This document shows, one piece after another, positions 1 through 7,600 of a DNA stretch of 64,000 bases (position 1 is the first letter of the stretch; every line of letters starts with the position of its first letter). The position numbers were made by a program, and so were the translations under genes. A model generated the notes under the pieces. That model was not told the origin of the DNA and made no database searches. It saw only the letters and a list, made by a program, of their open reading frames with translations. The DNA lies in the NCBI GenBank assembly GCA_002720865.1, contig PBIO01000017.1, positions 186,001-250,000 of the forward strand. Reading direction: 5' to 3'. The DNA comes from Halobacteriovorax sp. Its GTDB lineage: Bacteria; Bdellovibrionota; Bacteriovoracia; Bacteriovoracales; Bacteriovoracaceae.

Positions 1-889
1 TAATATCTTCATATTTTTTGCCTTCACCTACACATGAGTCCAAACATGAAATCATTGCTCCATCATGTGGATGAACAAAGAAAGGCATTGAATATCTTGT
101 TTCTCCAGAATCATCGGGATTCACCACTCTATGAGTTGTAGAAGGAAGAACATCGTTTGTTAACCGGCTCATCATATCACCTGTATCAACAACGATTTGA
201 CCTGGTAGTGTTTTAACTGGAAGCCATTTTCCGTCTCTATCTAGAAGCTCAAGTCCACTTCCTGTAGCACCAACTAACATCGTGATTAGATTTATATCTT
301 CATGAGCTCCCGCCCTGACTGAATTTTTTGTATCTTCACCTGTAGTAGGTGGATAGTGAATCGTTCTTAAAATTGTATTCCCATCGTGGATCATTTCTTT
401 AAAGAAATTCTTGGGAGTTCCAAGGGCTTCACCTATCGCTTCTAATAAAATAACTGCGGTTTGATCCATAGAAGAATATAGCTCTAGAAAAGCTTTTTTA
501 AAATTTGCAATTTCTGTGGGCCAAAGGTTTTTTGGATAAACATTATAGTAAGGGCTTTCTTCATTTAGCTCTCTTCCAACATGCCAAAATTCTTTTAAGT
601 CTCCATGCTTTGAGTCTTTAGCATGTTCCTTTTTAAAGGGCGTATAACCTCTTTGTCCGCCAGGAACTCCTCCGTACTTTTCTTTTGTTTCAATTGGAAG
701 ATGAAAAAATTGATGAACGAGCTCATAGGCCTCATCTACCTTTTTTTGGTCAACAGTATGATCAGTCAAAATAATGAATCCATATTCTTTTAGACCAATA
801 AAAAGATTATCCACAAAGTTTTTTCTTTGCTCAGCTGAACCATTTACATAATCTAATAAACTTAATTCTGGCACCCTTCTTTCGGCCAT
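1..889 (-). CDS. 2-oxoglutarate/Fe(II) oxygenase, isopenicillin N synthase-like (3' end outside window)
   Basis: Reading the minus strand from an ATG at 889 gives about 296 codons with no stop before the window edge, so the C-terminus is missing. The protein starts MAERRVPELSLLDYVNG and follows the non-haem dioxygenase plan: an N-terminal DIOX_N-like half, then a jelly-roll core. The iron-binding H-x-D is seen in AHEDIN (about residue 195) and the distal His in THRVVN (about 252), followed by an R-Y-S that fits the 2-oxoglutarate-binding R-x-S. A GAGAGG ribosome site lies 5 bases before the ATG. It follows yggS on the same strand after about 79 bp. Substrate cannot be told; the family includes hydroxylases, desaturases and ring-closing enzymes. 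Confidence 0.88.
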   Translation of the reverse strand, partial: MAERRVPELSLLDYVNGSAEQRKNFVDNLFIGLKEYGFIILTDHTVDQKKVDEAYELVHQFFHLPIETKEKYGGVPGGQRGYTPFKKEHAKDSKHGDLKEFWHVGRELNEESPYYNVYPKNLWPTEIANFKKAFLELYSSMDQTAVILLEAIGEALGTPKNFFKEMIHDGNTILRTIHYPPTTGEDTKNSVRAGAHEDINLITMLVGATGSGLELLDRDGKWLPVKTLPGQIVVDTGDMMSRLTNDVLPSTTHRVVNPDDSGETRYSMPFFVHPHDGAMISCLDSCVGEGKKYEDI

Positions 890-968
890 ATCATCCTCTC
901 AAATCTACTCAATTCCCTCTTAACTTGCTTAAAATGACGTAAAGTTGCAATTTAAAAGTAATTTTTAC

Positions 969-1670
969 CTAGTGATGGGGCTCTTCTGGCTTAAAAATAT
1001 TCGTCCCGACCCTAACATAATCAGCTCCTTCCTCAGCAGCTATTATATAGTCTCGGCTCATCCCCATGGAAAGTTTCATAGGGGGAAGCTCAAAATCACG
1101 TTTTAAAGTATTTCTAACTTTAACCAGGCTCTTAAAGCAGCTCCTAGCATCTTTCTCAAAGTCCTCCGTCCTAATCTTACCCATAGTCATAAGACCGGCT
1201 AGATAAAAGTTGGAGTTTTCCATTCTAGAGATCATATTGGCCGCGGCAGCAAGCTCATCATAATTGGAAATTGAAAAACCTTGTTTCTCTTCTTCCTGAC
1301 TCGTATTAATTTGTAGAAAAAAACCTAATGAATCGCCGTTAAAATGTTCTTCTTTTTTGTAGAGATTTTCTAAGGTTTTAAGAGAGTCTATAGAATGAAT
1401 AAATCTTAGATTTGGAATTTTTAAGAGACGATTTATTTTGTTGGATTGTAGGTGGCCTATAAAATGCCAGGTAATATCTCGATCTTTTAAAAAAATAGCT
1501 TTTTCTTCAAGATCACCAATACGGTTTTCACCAAAATCGGACTGACCTGATTCAAGAGCATATTCTATACTTTCTATATCAGTAGATTTTGAGACGGCCA
1601 CAAGCTCAGTTGTACCAAGTTCTCTTTTTACTAAATCAAGTCTAACTTTGATCAGCTCAGCTCTGTCCAT
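969..1670 (-). CDS. yggS: YggS/PROSC-family pyridoxal 5'-phosphate homeostasis protein
   Basis: A 233-aa cytoplasmic protein of normal family length. The PLP-binding Lys lies in LVAVSKS (about residue 28), followed by the typical FGENRIGDLEEK and WHFIGHLQSNKIN motifs and, near the C-terminus, the phosphate-binding LSMGMSRDY and VRVGTNIF segments. The family binds PLP on a single TIM-barrel domain and balances vitamin B6 and amino acid pools; it has no established catalytic turnover. Its start overlaps the end of the upstream 107-aa gene by 14 bp, so it is the last gene of a glpX-led operon. Confidence 0.95.
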   Translation of the reverse strand: MDRAELIKVRLDLVKRELGTTELVAVSKSTDIESIEYALESGQSDFGENRIGDLEEKAIFLKDRDITWHFIGHLQSNKINRLLKIPNLRFIHSIDSLKTLENLYKKEEHFNGDSLGFFLQINTSQEEEKQGFSISNYDELAAAANMISRMENSNFYLAGLMTMGKIRTEDFEKDARSCFKSLVKVRNTLKRDFELPPMKLSMGMSRDYIIAAEEGADYVRVGTNIFKPEEPHH

Positions 1671-1980
1671 CTTGTTTTTTCTTAAACTTTAACGTGGCAT
1701 TAACTTCAATATCATATCCGTCTAAAACAGCTTCAACCATTTGCTTAGGATCTACTTTACTAAGATGCTTTCTAACTTCTTCTTGAATACCTGCGGTAAA
1801 TTCTGTCCGTGCACCCTTTGCATTTTCAATTAGTCCCGTAACTATTTCCTTAGGCAGCGGTAGATCTTTAACAATCCCCCTAACTGCTTCCTCAGTCATA
1901 AAAGCTGCTCCAACTCCAATTGAAACAACCTTCTTAATTACGTCCCCAAGACCCTCTTTATCTTCTTTTTTTGTCATCAT
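1657..1980 (-). CDS. Small helical protein of unknown function
   Basis: A 107-aa protein without signal peptide. Residues 10-30 (GDVIKKVVSIGVGAAFMTEE) are amphipathic to hydrophobic, the middle is a helix rich in Glu and Lys, and the C-terminus (FKKKQDGQS) is basic. The overall look, a short helical bundle beginning with a weakly hydrophobic helix, is reminiscent of phasin-like or coiled-coil polyester-granule proteins, but I do not recognise a family. It shares one base with the upstream START-like gene and overlaps yggS by 14 bp, so translation is probably coupled. Confidence 0.75.
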   Translation of the reverse strand: MMTKKEDKEGLGDVIKKVVSIGVGAAFMTEEAVRGIVKDLPLPKEIVTGLIENAKGARTEFTAGIQEEVRKHLSKVDPKQMVEAVLDGYDIEVNATLKFKKKQDGQS

Positions 1981-2408
1981 TAGCCCCTAGACTTTGCTCT
2001 ATTCTTATATGAAGTCATCATGGCGGGAAGATTTTTACTTGTTAAGTTATCGACAATCTTTTTTGGTGCAAAACCTTTAATATCTACTTCTAGAGAATAA
2101 GTAACTTCCGTAGTTCCATCACCATTGTCTTTTAACTCCCAAGAGCCTTCATTCATTTTAAAAAGGTCACCTGAATCAAAAGTCCAAGACACACGATTAG
2201 GCTTTTCGTGTTTTAAAATTAAAGTATATTTGAATTTTTTAATAAGGTTGAGACCATATTCTACCTTAGCACCAGCTTCAGTTTGTTCGATAACGTTTAC
2301 AGATGAACAGCCATCAACAAAGTCTGGGTAAGAAGCATAATCGACAATTGTGTCGTATAGCTTATTTATGTCTACATCAAAAGTTTCAGTTCTACTTGCC
2401 TGGGCCAT
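1980..2408 (-). CDS. START/SRPBCC-fold protein (RatA/Coq10-like)
   Basis: A 142-aa protein fitting the polyketide-cyclase/Coq10 (RatA) branch of the START superfamily: the N-terminal strand with FDVDINKLYDTIVDYASYPDFVDGC, central beta strands and a long C-terminal helix (KKIVDNLTSKNLPAMMTSY). This fold makes a hydrophobic pocket for a lipid or aromatic ligand; Coq10-like members act in ubiquinone function, and RatA was described as a ribosome-association toxin. Which role applies here is unknown. It lies 23 bp after glpX and shares one base with the next gene, so it is in the operon. Confidence 0.85.
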   Translation of the reverse strand: MAQASRTETFDVDINKLYDTIVDYASYPDFVDGCSSVNVIEQTEAGAKVEYGLNLIKKFKYTLILKHEKPNRVSWTFDSGDLFKMNEGSWELKDNGDGTTEVTYSLEVDIKGFAPKKIVDNLTSKNLPAMMTSYKNRAKSRG

Positions 2409-2431
2409 CCATAGTCTCCCTAAGTTTGTTT

Positions 2432-3385
2432 TTAATATCTTGGTTTAGTATCAAACCTATGTACTGCATCGATATGTCTAATTGTACCCGATTTTGAGCG
2501 CATAACAATAGATTGAGTCTCAGCACCCCAAGGCTTAAATTTAACACCCTTTAAAAATGTTCCATCAGTTACACCAGTGGCAACGAACATAACCTCACCT
2601 TTAGCAAGTTCTTCAATGCTATAAACTTTTTCTAGGTCTGTTATTCCCATTTTTTTGGCGCGCTCAATTTCTTCATCATGTCTAAAACGAAGGATACCTT
2701 GAAAGTCTCCTCCCATACATCTAAGAGCAGCTGCTGCAATAACACCTTCTGGGGCACCGCCGGTTCCGATCATAAGGTCAACACCACTATCTGGTACGCA
2801 GCAAGAAACAGCGCCGGCCACGTCGCCGTCACCAATAAGCCTAATTCTGGCTCCGGCCTTTCTCACTTCGTCGATTAAACCTTCATGTCTTTCACGATCT
2901 AAAATAATACAAGTTAAGTCTTGGACTCTACAGCGCTTAACTTCAGCAAGTCTTCTTAAGTTTTCTTCTGCTGACTCATTGATATCGATAACTCCCTTTC
3001 CTTCCGGTCCGCAGGCTATCTTTTGCATATAAGTATCAGGTGCGTTTAAGAAACCGCCTCTTTCAGCAATCGCCATAACTGAAATTGAGTTGCTCGCCCC
3101 AACGGCGCAAACGGTAGTTCCTTCAAGGGGGTCTAGGGCAATATCAAGTGCTGGACCAGCTCCTGTTCCAACTTTTTCACCAATATATAACATGGGAGCT
3201 TCATCTCTCTCACCTTCACCAATAGTCACAACCCCTTCACATTCAACTGAGTCAAGCATGGTTCTCATGGCATCAACGGCGGCTTGGTCAGCGGCTTTTT
3301 CATCTCCGCGCCCCATCCAACGAGCTGAGGACACTGCGGCCATTTCGGTAACGCGTACAAATTCTAAGGCAAGATTTCGATTCAT
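2432..3385 (-). CDS. glpX: Fructose-1,6-bisphosphatase class II
   Basis: 317 aa, the normal GlpX length. Diagnostic motifs are AAVSSARWMGRGDEKAAD near the N-terminus, the metal-binding IGEGERDEAPML, the LDPLEGT motif and the GTGGAPEGVIAAAAL segment. GlpX hydrolyses fructose 1,6-bisphosphate to fructose 6-phosphate in gluconeogenesis in a metal-dependent, lithium-sensitive manner. A gluconeogenic step fits an organism living on amino acids and lipids rather than sugars (inference). It is the first gene of a minus-strand operon running through the START-like protein, the 107-aa protein and yggS. Confidence 0.97.
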   Translation of the reverse strand: MNRNLALEFVRVTEMAAVSSARWMGRGDEKAADQAAVDAMRTMLDSVECEGVVTIGEGERDEAPMLYIGEKVGTGAGPALDIALDPLEGTTVCAVGASNSISVMAIAERGGFLNAPDTYMQKIACGPEGKGVIDINESAEENLRRLAEVKRCRVQDLTCIILDRERHEGLIDEVRKAGARIRLIGDGDVAGAVSCCVPDSGVDLMIGTGGAPEGVIAAAALRCMGGDFQGILRFRHDEEIERAKKMGITDLEKVYSIEELAKGEVMFVATGVTDGTFLKGVKFKPWGAETQSIVMRSKSGTIRHIDAVHRFDTKPRY

Positions 3386-3450
3386 AGATTCTCCAATAAA
3401 AAATACGGACGAATCATACTTGCTTTAGATTATTCTGGAAAGGAATTGCT

Positions 3451-4170
3451 CTAAGCGCCAATTTTAATGGATAGGAAACTTGTCACATTTTCGGGTAAAA
3501 AGTTCTTGGGAATATGAGAGATAATGCGTGACGCAAATTTAATTTTCTCTTCATCACAGCTTTGGTCTATCTCAAAGATGTATTCATCCTCTGCATTCAA
3601 GGGTGTTTCAACGTTTCTCTTATTAATAACATTACCTGTTCGAAGACCTTTACCATCTTCCCATTCAACAAAACTATCCATCATGATAATTTGAAATCTA
3701 GAAGTTTCATGATCATTATGCTCCCAAACAAAAACTTCAACTGGACCATCTGCCCTAAGCCAATATTTGAGATTATTAGGCATTTCAATATCAAGTCCAC
3801 TGTCATGAACAGGTCTCATACCAGCGACAATATTTTCAATGCTCAAAAATGCAGGGATCTCTTTTTGTGTAAGCTTATCATCGAAAGCTATACCTAATCT
3901 TTGGCCTTTAACCCATTTTACTGAGCCAGAAATATTAATTGAAGCTCCACGCCAATGCAGATCTCCCCCTATGGCACTGTCAGGTTTAAAATCACAACCA
4001 CCATTTTTTAGGCTAACTTGCATTCCTGTATAGCTAATATTAAGAACTTCAAAGACTTGTTCTTCACCGCTATTGGCTTTGAAGGTTAAGTAAGTGAATG
4101 GGAACCTTGGAAAGATCCTCTTTTCCGTTTCTTTGTAGTCTGTCTTAATTAAATTGAGGTGCCCTTCCAT
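3451..4170 (-). CDS. PilZ-domain protein with unknown C-terminal half
   Basis: 239 aa, no signal peptide. The N-terminal 100 residues are a PilZ domain with both c-di-GMP-contacting motifs: RxxxR as R-I-F-P-R (residues 18-22) and N-x-S-x-x-G as NISYTG (44-49), followed by VKWVKGQRLGIAF. The C-terminal 130 residues (FVWEHNDHETSRFQIIMMDSFVEWEDGKGL) match nothing I know and may be an output domain. A c-di-GMP receptor is the expected role. The gene is monocistronic; a long hairpin repeat sits 16 bp upstream of its start. Confidence 0.88.
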   Translation of the reverse strand: MEGHLNLIKTDYKETEKRIFPRFPFTYLTFKANSGEEQVFEVLNISYTGMQVSLKNGGCDFKPDSAIGGDLHWRGASINISGSVKWVKGQRLGIAFDDKLTQKEIPAFLSIENIVAGMRPVHDSGLDIEMPNNLKYWLRADGPVEVFVWEHNDHETSRFQIIMMDSFVEWEDGKGLRTGNVINKRNVETPLNAEDEYIFEIDQSCDEEKIKFASRIISHIPKNFLPENVTSFLSIKIGA

Positions 4171-4185
4171 TTTTCTTCCTTTGTT

Positions 4186-4258
4186 GGTGCCAGTTACCTT
4201 TTGGGACTCGTAGCATTATTCTCGATAATGCTTAGAGTCCCAAAAGGTAACTGGCACC
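4186..4258. repeat. 73-nt long inverted repeat (REP-like hairpin)
   Basis: Two perfectly complementary 24-nt arms, 4186-4209 and 4235-4258, begin and end with GGTGCCAG / CTGGCACC. Inside them a second, nearly perfect inverted pair (AGCATTAT / ATAATGCT) extends the stem around a TCTCG loop. It lies between the divergent PilZ and pgsA genes. There is no T-run on either side, so it is not a classical terminator. The GGTGCCA-type tip and the nested palindrome resemble REP elements mobilised by RAYT (IS200-like tyrosine) transposases; that assignment is inference. Confidence 0.8.
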
Positions 4259-4373
4259 TATAGATTACAACAGATTAGGGGTGAAGGTTAGAAGGTAAAA
4301 ATAGCTCCACAAACGCGCCGCGCACGTGTTAAAACTTGAGTAGTTCTAATTAGTTTTATGGGAATGCTGCTGC

Positions 4374-5015
4374 ATGGAAGAAAATACGGCCAATCAGGCT
4401 CAAGCGGAGACAGAATGGGAGATTGATAATCTTCCCAATAGGCTCACCCTCTTTCGAGTCGCCCTAATCCCCATTATCATCGGTAGCCTCTATTTAAATT
4501 TACTTGATTTCCCTTGGCTCTATGGAATGAAGCAAACCCTTTGTTATATCGCCGCGTGGACATTTGTAGCCGCGAGTATCACCGACTTTTTTGACGGCTA
4601 TATCGCCAGAAAAAGAAATATAGTAACTATGTTCGGCTCATTCTTAGACCCTATAGCCGATAAATTCTTAATTGTTAGCTCTCTTATTGTGCTACAGGCC
4701 CTAGAAAGAATTCCCGTGTTGGTGGTGATCATTCTAGTGTTAAGAGAAATTTACATTACAGCTCTAAGGCTTCTCGCCAGTGATAAAGGGCTCGTGGTAC
4801 CAGTAGGACAACTAGGAAAATGGAAAACGGCCTTTCAAATGTTTGGTATTGGTTTTCTCATGGCCTATGATGACCCCTATGGGATCCCAATGATCTTATT
4901 AGGAAATATTTTTATTTATTTAGCATCGATTTTTTCTATCTACTCTGCTCTTGAGTATACCTTAGGAATGTGGAGGAAGTTGAAAATTAAAAGAGAAGAA
5001 GCCCGTGGAAGATAG
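4374..5015 (+). CDS. pgsA: CDP-diacylglycerol--glycerol-3-phosphate 3-phosphatidyltransferase
   Basis: 213-aa integral membrane protein of the CDP-alcohol phosphatidyltransferase family. It opens with the family segment NLPNRLTLFRVALIPI, and the signature D-G-x2-A-R-x8-G-x3-D-x3-D is complete within residues 72-99 (FFDGYIARK ... GSFLDPIADK). Several hydrophobic helices follow. The enzyme makes phosphatidylglycerophosphate, the committed step to phosphatidylglycerol and cardiolipin. The start has only a weak ribosome site. The last 11 bp overlap serB. Confidence 0.93.
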   Translation: MEENTANQAQAETEWEIDNLPNRLTLFRVALIPIIIGSLYLNLLDFPWLYGMKQTLCYIAAWTFVAASITDFFDGYIARKRNIVTMFGSFLDPIADKFLIVSSLIVLQALERIPVLVVIILVLREIYITALRLLASDKGLVVPVGQLGKWKTAFQMFGIGFLMAYDDPYGIPMILLGNIFIYLASIFSIYSALEYTLGMWRKLKIKREEARGR

Positions 5016-6195
5016 CCAATATATTTTAGTCACTGTATCCGGACCTGATCATCCAGGTATTACCAGCATGCTTTTAGATATAATCACTCAGGCTGGAGAC
5101 GCCATTGCAGATATGGGTCAGGCCGTTACTCATGGCTTACTTTCTCTTAGCATAATGATTGAAATAAAAAGTAGAGATGAATCTGGCAACCCAGTCGTTC
5201 TAAAAGAGATGCTTTTTAGAACTTCTCAAATAGGATTAACTCTTACTTATCAGCCCATTGAAGCTAAGCAAGATGTCTTTGATAATTCAGAGAAATTCAT
5301 TCTTAATTGTGTCTCAGTAAATAATATTAGTGCCGAATTTTTAAGAGACGTCTCGGGAACCTTGGCTGATCACGATATAAATATCGTTCGCATAGATAAT
5401 ATGGAACCTGGAAGTTTTAAGGTTATGGAAATAACCACCTCCATTCCTGAAGGTTTAGACTTTAAAGGAATAAAGGCCAATCTTTACGCCCTTTCAACAC
5501 AACATAGAGTCGACGTAGCTTTTCTTAGAGATAATGTATTTAGAAGGTCTAAAAGACTTATCGTTTTTGATATGGACTCAACTCTTATTCAAACCGAGGT
5601 TATAGACGAAATGGCCGAAGTCCATGGAGTTGGTGCAGAAATAAAAGAAATAACTGAAAGAGCCATGAACGGTGAGCTCGACTTTGATGAATCTTTAATT
5701 CAAAGAGTTTCTAAACTAAAAGGATTAGAAGTCTCAAAGATGGAAGAAATACTAAAAAACCTTCCTTTCACAACAGGCTGTCAAGAATTCATAAGAACGG
5801 TAAAGTCTCTCGGTTATAAAGTAGCTATTATCTCAGGTGGCTTTAGTTTTTTTGCTAATGCTTTAAAAGATCAACTTGGAATCGATTATGCTTTTGCCAA
5901 TGAATTAGAAATCATTAATGGAAAGCTTACAGGAAATGTTGAAGGGCAAATAGTTAACGCCAATCAAAAAGCTTTTTTACTTAAAGTTTTGGCCCAGCAA
6001 GAACAAATAAACCTAGACCAAGTTGTGGCCATTGGGGACGGAGCTAATGATCTTCCTATGCTTGCCACGGCCGGGCTAGGAATCGCCTATCACGCTAAAG
6101 ATATTGTTCGAAAAACAGCTGAGCAACATATGAGCCATGGGCCTATGACGACAATTCTTTATTTCCTAGGAATTCCAAGCTCTTCTATAGTCTAA
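5005..6195 (+). CDS. serB: Phosphoserine phosphatase with two N-terminal ACT domains
   Basis: 396 aa from a GTG at 5005, inside the end of pgsA. Residues 5-85 (ILVTVSGPDHPGITSMLL) and about 95-170 form tandem ACT regulatory domains; the HAD phosphatase follows with the nucleophile motif DMDST near residue 188, the SGGFSFF motif and GDGANDLPML. The two-ACT layout is the longer SerB type, in which ACT domains sense serine. The reaction is phosphoserine to serine, the last step of serine synthesis. Serine also feeds phospholipid and sphingoid-base synthesis, so co-transcription with pgsA may be meaningful. Confidence 0.95.
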   Translation: MEDSQYILVTVSGPDHPGITSMLLDIITQAGDAIADMGQAVTHGLLSLSIMIEIKSRDESGNPVVLKEMLFRTSQIGLTLTYQPIEAKQDVFDNSEKFILNCVSVNNISAEFLRDVSGTLADHDINIVRIDNMEPGSFKVMEITTSIPEGLDFKGIKANLYALSTQHRVDVAFLRDNVFRRSKRLIVFDMDSTLIQTEVIDEMAEVHGVGAEIKEITERAMNGELDFDESLIQRVSKLKGLEVSKMEEILKNLPFTTGCQEFIRTVKSLGYKVAIISGGFSFFANALKDQLGIDYAFANELEIINGKLTGNVEGQIVNANQKAFLLKVLAQQEQINLDQVVAIGDGANDLPMLATAGLGIAYHAKDIVRKTAEQHMSHGPMTTILYFLGIPSSSIV

Positions 6196-6235
6196 GATGC
6201 TTTTCATTTTTATCCTATTGAGATAAGTTCCACTT

Positions 6236-6577
6236 ATGAGAGAGCTACTGCAATCTAAAATTCATAAAGCAACTGTAACTGAAGCAGACGTCTCTTATAT
6301 TGGCTCTGTAACCATTGATACGGACCTTCTTGATAGAATCGACTTATGGCCAGGTCAAAAAGTATTAATTGTCTCTAATACTTCTGGGGCTAGATTAGAA
6401 ACTTATGTTATTGCTGGAAACCGTGGAACTGGTGAAATTTGTATCAACGGTGCCGCTGCTCATCTTATTAAAAAAGGTGAAGAGGTGATCATCATCGGTT
6501 TTCAAGTTTCAGATAAGCCGGTTGAGCCAAAATGTATTTTAGTTGACGAAAATAATCGATTCGTAAAATATCTCTAA
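6236..6577 (+). CDS. panD: Aspartate 1-decarboxylase
   Basis: 113 aa, close to the usual 115-126. The self-cleavage site G23-S24 in IGSVTID generates the pyruvoyl cofactor; NTSGARLETYVI and the GEICINGAAAHL segment are typical. It converts aspartate to beta-alanine for pantothenate and CoA synthesis. It begins 40 bp after serB on the same strand and is probably co-transcribed. The next gene converges from the other strand with one base between them. Confidence 0.95.
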   Translation: MRELLQSKIHKATVTEADVSYIGSVTIDTDLLDRIDLWPGQKVLIVSNTSGARLETYVIAGNRGTGEICINGAAAHLIKKGEEVIIIGFQVSDKPVEPKCILVDENNRFVKYL

Positions 6578-6578
6578 C

Positions 6579-7346
6579 TTACTTTTTATTTTTTTCTTTT
6601 ATAATTTTTTCTTTGTCCGGAATAATTGAACCACATTTTCCAGTGGACTTCATAACGGCCCTTTGAACACATACTTGGTACTTTCTCATACTCTCACTTA
6701 CGTTAGAGCCTTCTTTAAGAAGCTCTTCATCACTTGGCATCTTGCAGGCCTTGGTGATGGTGCCCATACATGAATCTAACATGGCCTTGTCACTAAGTGC
6801 TCCGCCCTTTCCTTTTTTAGAACTGGGGACTGCACTCTTACAATGGGCCGGAGCTTTAGCTTCAAAAATCTCATCACATTCGATAGTAACTTCATTTCCA
6901 CAGTATTTCTTTCTAAGTTCAAAGCACTCGAACTCTTTCCCGCCCTTTGCTCCGCTTACAAAGTCATTTCCGCATGCTTTAGTCATTTCCTTTTTGTACT
7001 TAGAAGAGCAGGCCTCAAGACTTAGACCATTCTCAACACAAAGAGTATTAGTCGCTTCTTCGCACCCGACATCTTTGGATTTTGCTCTTTTTTCTGGCTT
7101 ATACATTTCTCGGCTATAGAGGAATTTATCCGCATGGACTTTACCGCAGGCCTTTACAAAGCCCTGATACTTTTTCTTTACACAGGCACCAATATTCAAA
7201 TTAGCGCTGGTACATTCGGTGTACTTAAAATAATCACAATCGCTAAGACCTTCGAGCTGATCGGCACTAATCTTGTCGTCAGCAATTGATTGTAAACTTG
7301 TGAAACAGACCATAAGCATGACCAATTTAAGCATTTTTGACTCCAT
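6579..7346 (-). CDS. Exported cysteine-rich protein of unknown function
   Basis: 255 aa with a signal peptide (hydrophobic core KLVMLMVCFTSLQSIA, cleavage near ADD). The mature chain holds many Cys in repeating C-x(5-12)-C patterns (CDYFKYTEC, CGKVH, CEEATNTLC, CSSKYKKEMTKAC, CFELRKKYC), suggesting three to four disulfide-bonded helical-hairpin units. The spacing resembles small Cys-rich proteins common in Bdellovibrio-type predators, but I recognise no named family. An ordinary monocistronic gene, convergent with panD. Confidence 0.8.
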   Translation of the reverse strand: MESKMLKLVMLMVCFTSLQSIADDKISADQLEGLSDCDYFKYTECTSANLNIGACVKKKYQGFVKACGKVHADKFLYSREMYKPEKRAKSKDVGCEEATNTLCVENGLSLEACSSKYKKEMTKACGNDFVSGAKGGKEFECFELRKKYCGNEVTIECDEIFEAKAPAHCKSAVPSSKKGKGGALSDKAMLDSCMGTITKACKMPSDEELLKEGSNVSESMRKYQVCVQRAVMKSTGKCGSIIPDKEKIIKEKNKK

Positions 7347-7600
7347 GTAATTCTTAAGTCTTATGATAATGCAAAAACCAATTTTTGGGTTAATCCAACT
7401 AAAATTGGCAGTGATTTTTTTATTTTAAATGAACTAATTTTCCTTAAGCGCTGGTGTAAACCCTCGAAATTACAGTACTGAGCCTTATTTTTTCTTAAAT
7501 TTGATACTTTTAAAACTCAAAGAAGCGTAATCAACCGGATTTGGCCTTAAAATATAGACTAATAAGAATTCTAGAACTTATTAATTTTAGGAGATGGATG

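Noticed and set aside
3090-3428. Plus-strand open frame of about 110 codons opposite glpX
   Set aside because: Lies antisense to the strongly conserved glpX, with no ribosome site and low-complexity Ser/Pro composition; a shadow frame.
7541-7600. Upstream extension of the 1,209-aa protein to a TTG at 7541
   Set aside because: The AGGAG at 7589-7593 and signal peptide fit the ATG at 7601; the extension adds 20 residues in front of the signal with no ribosome site.
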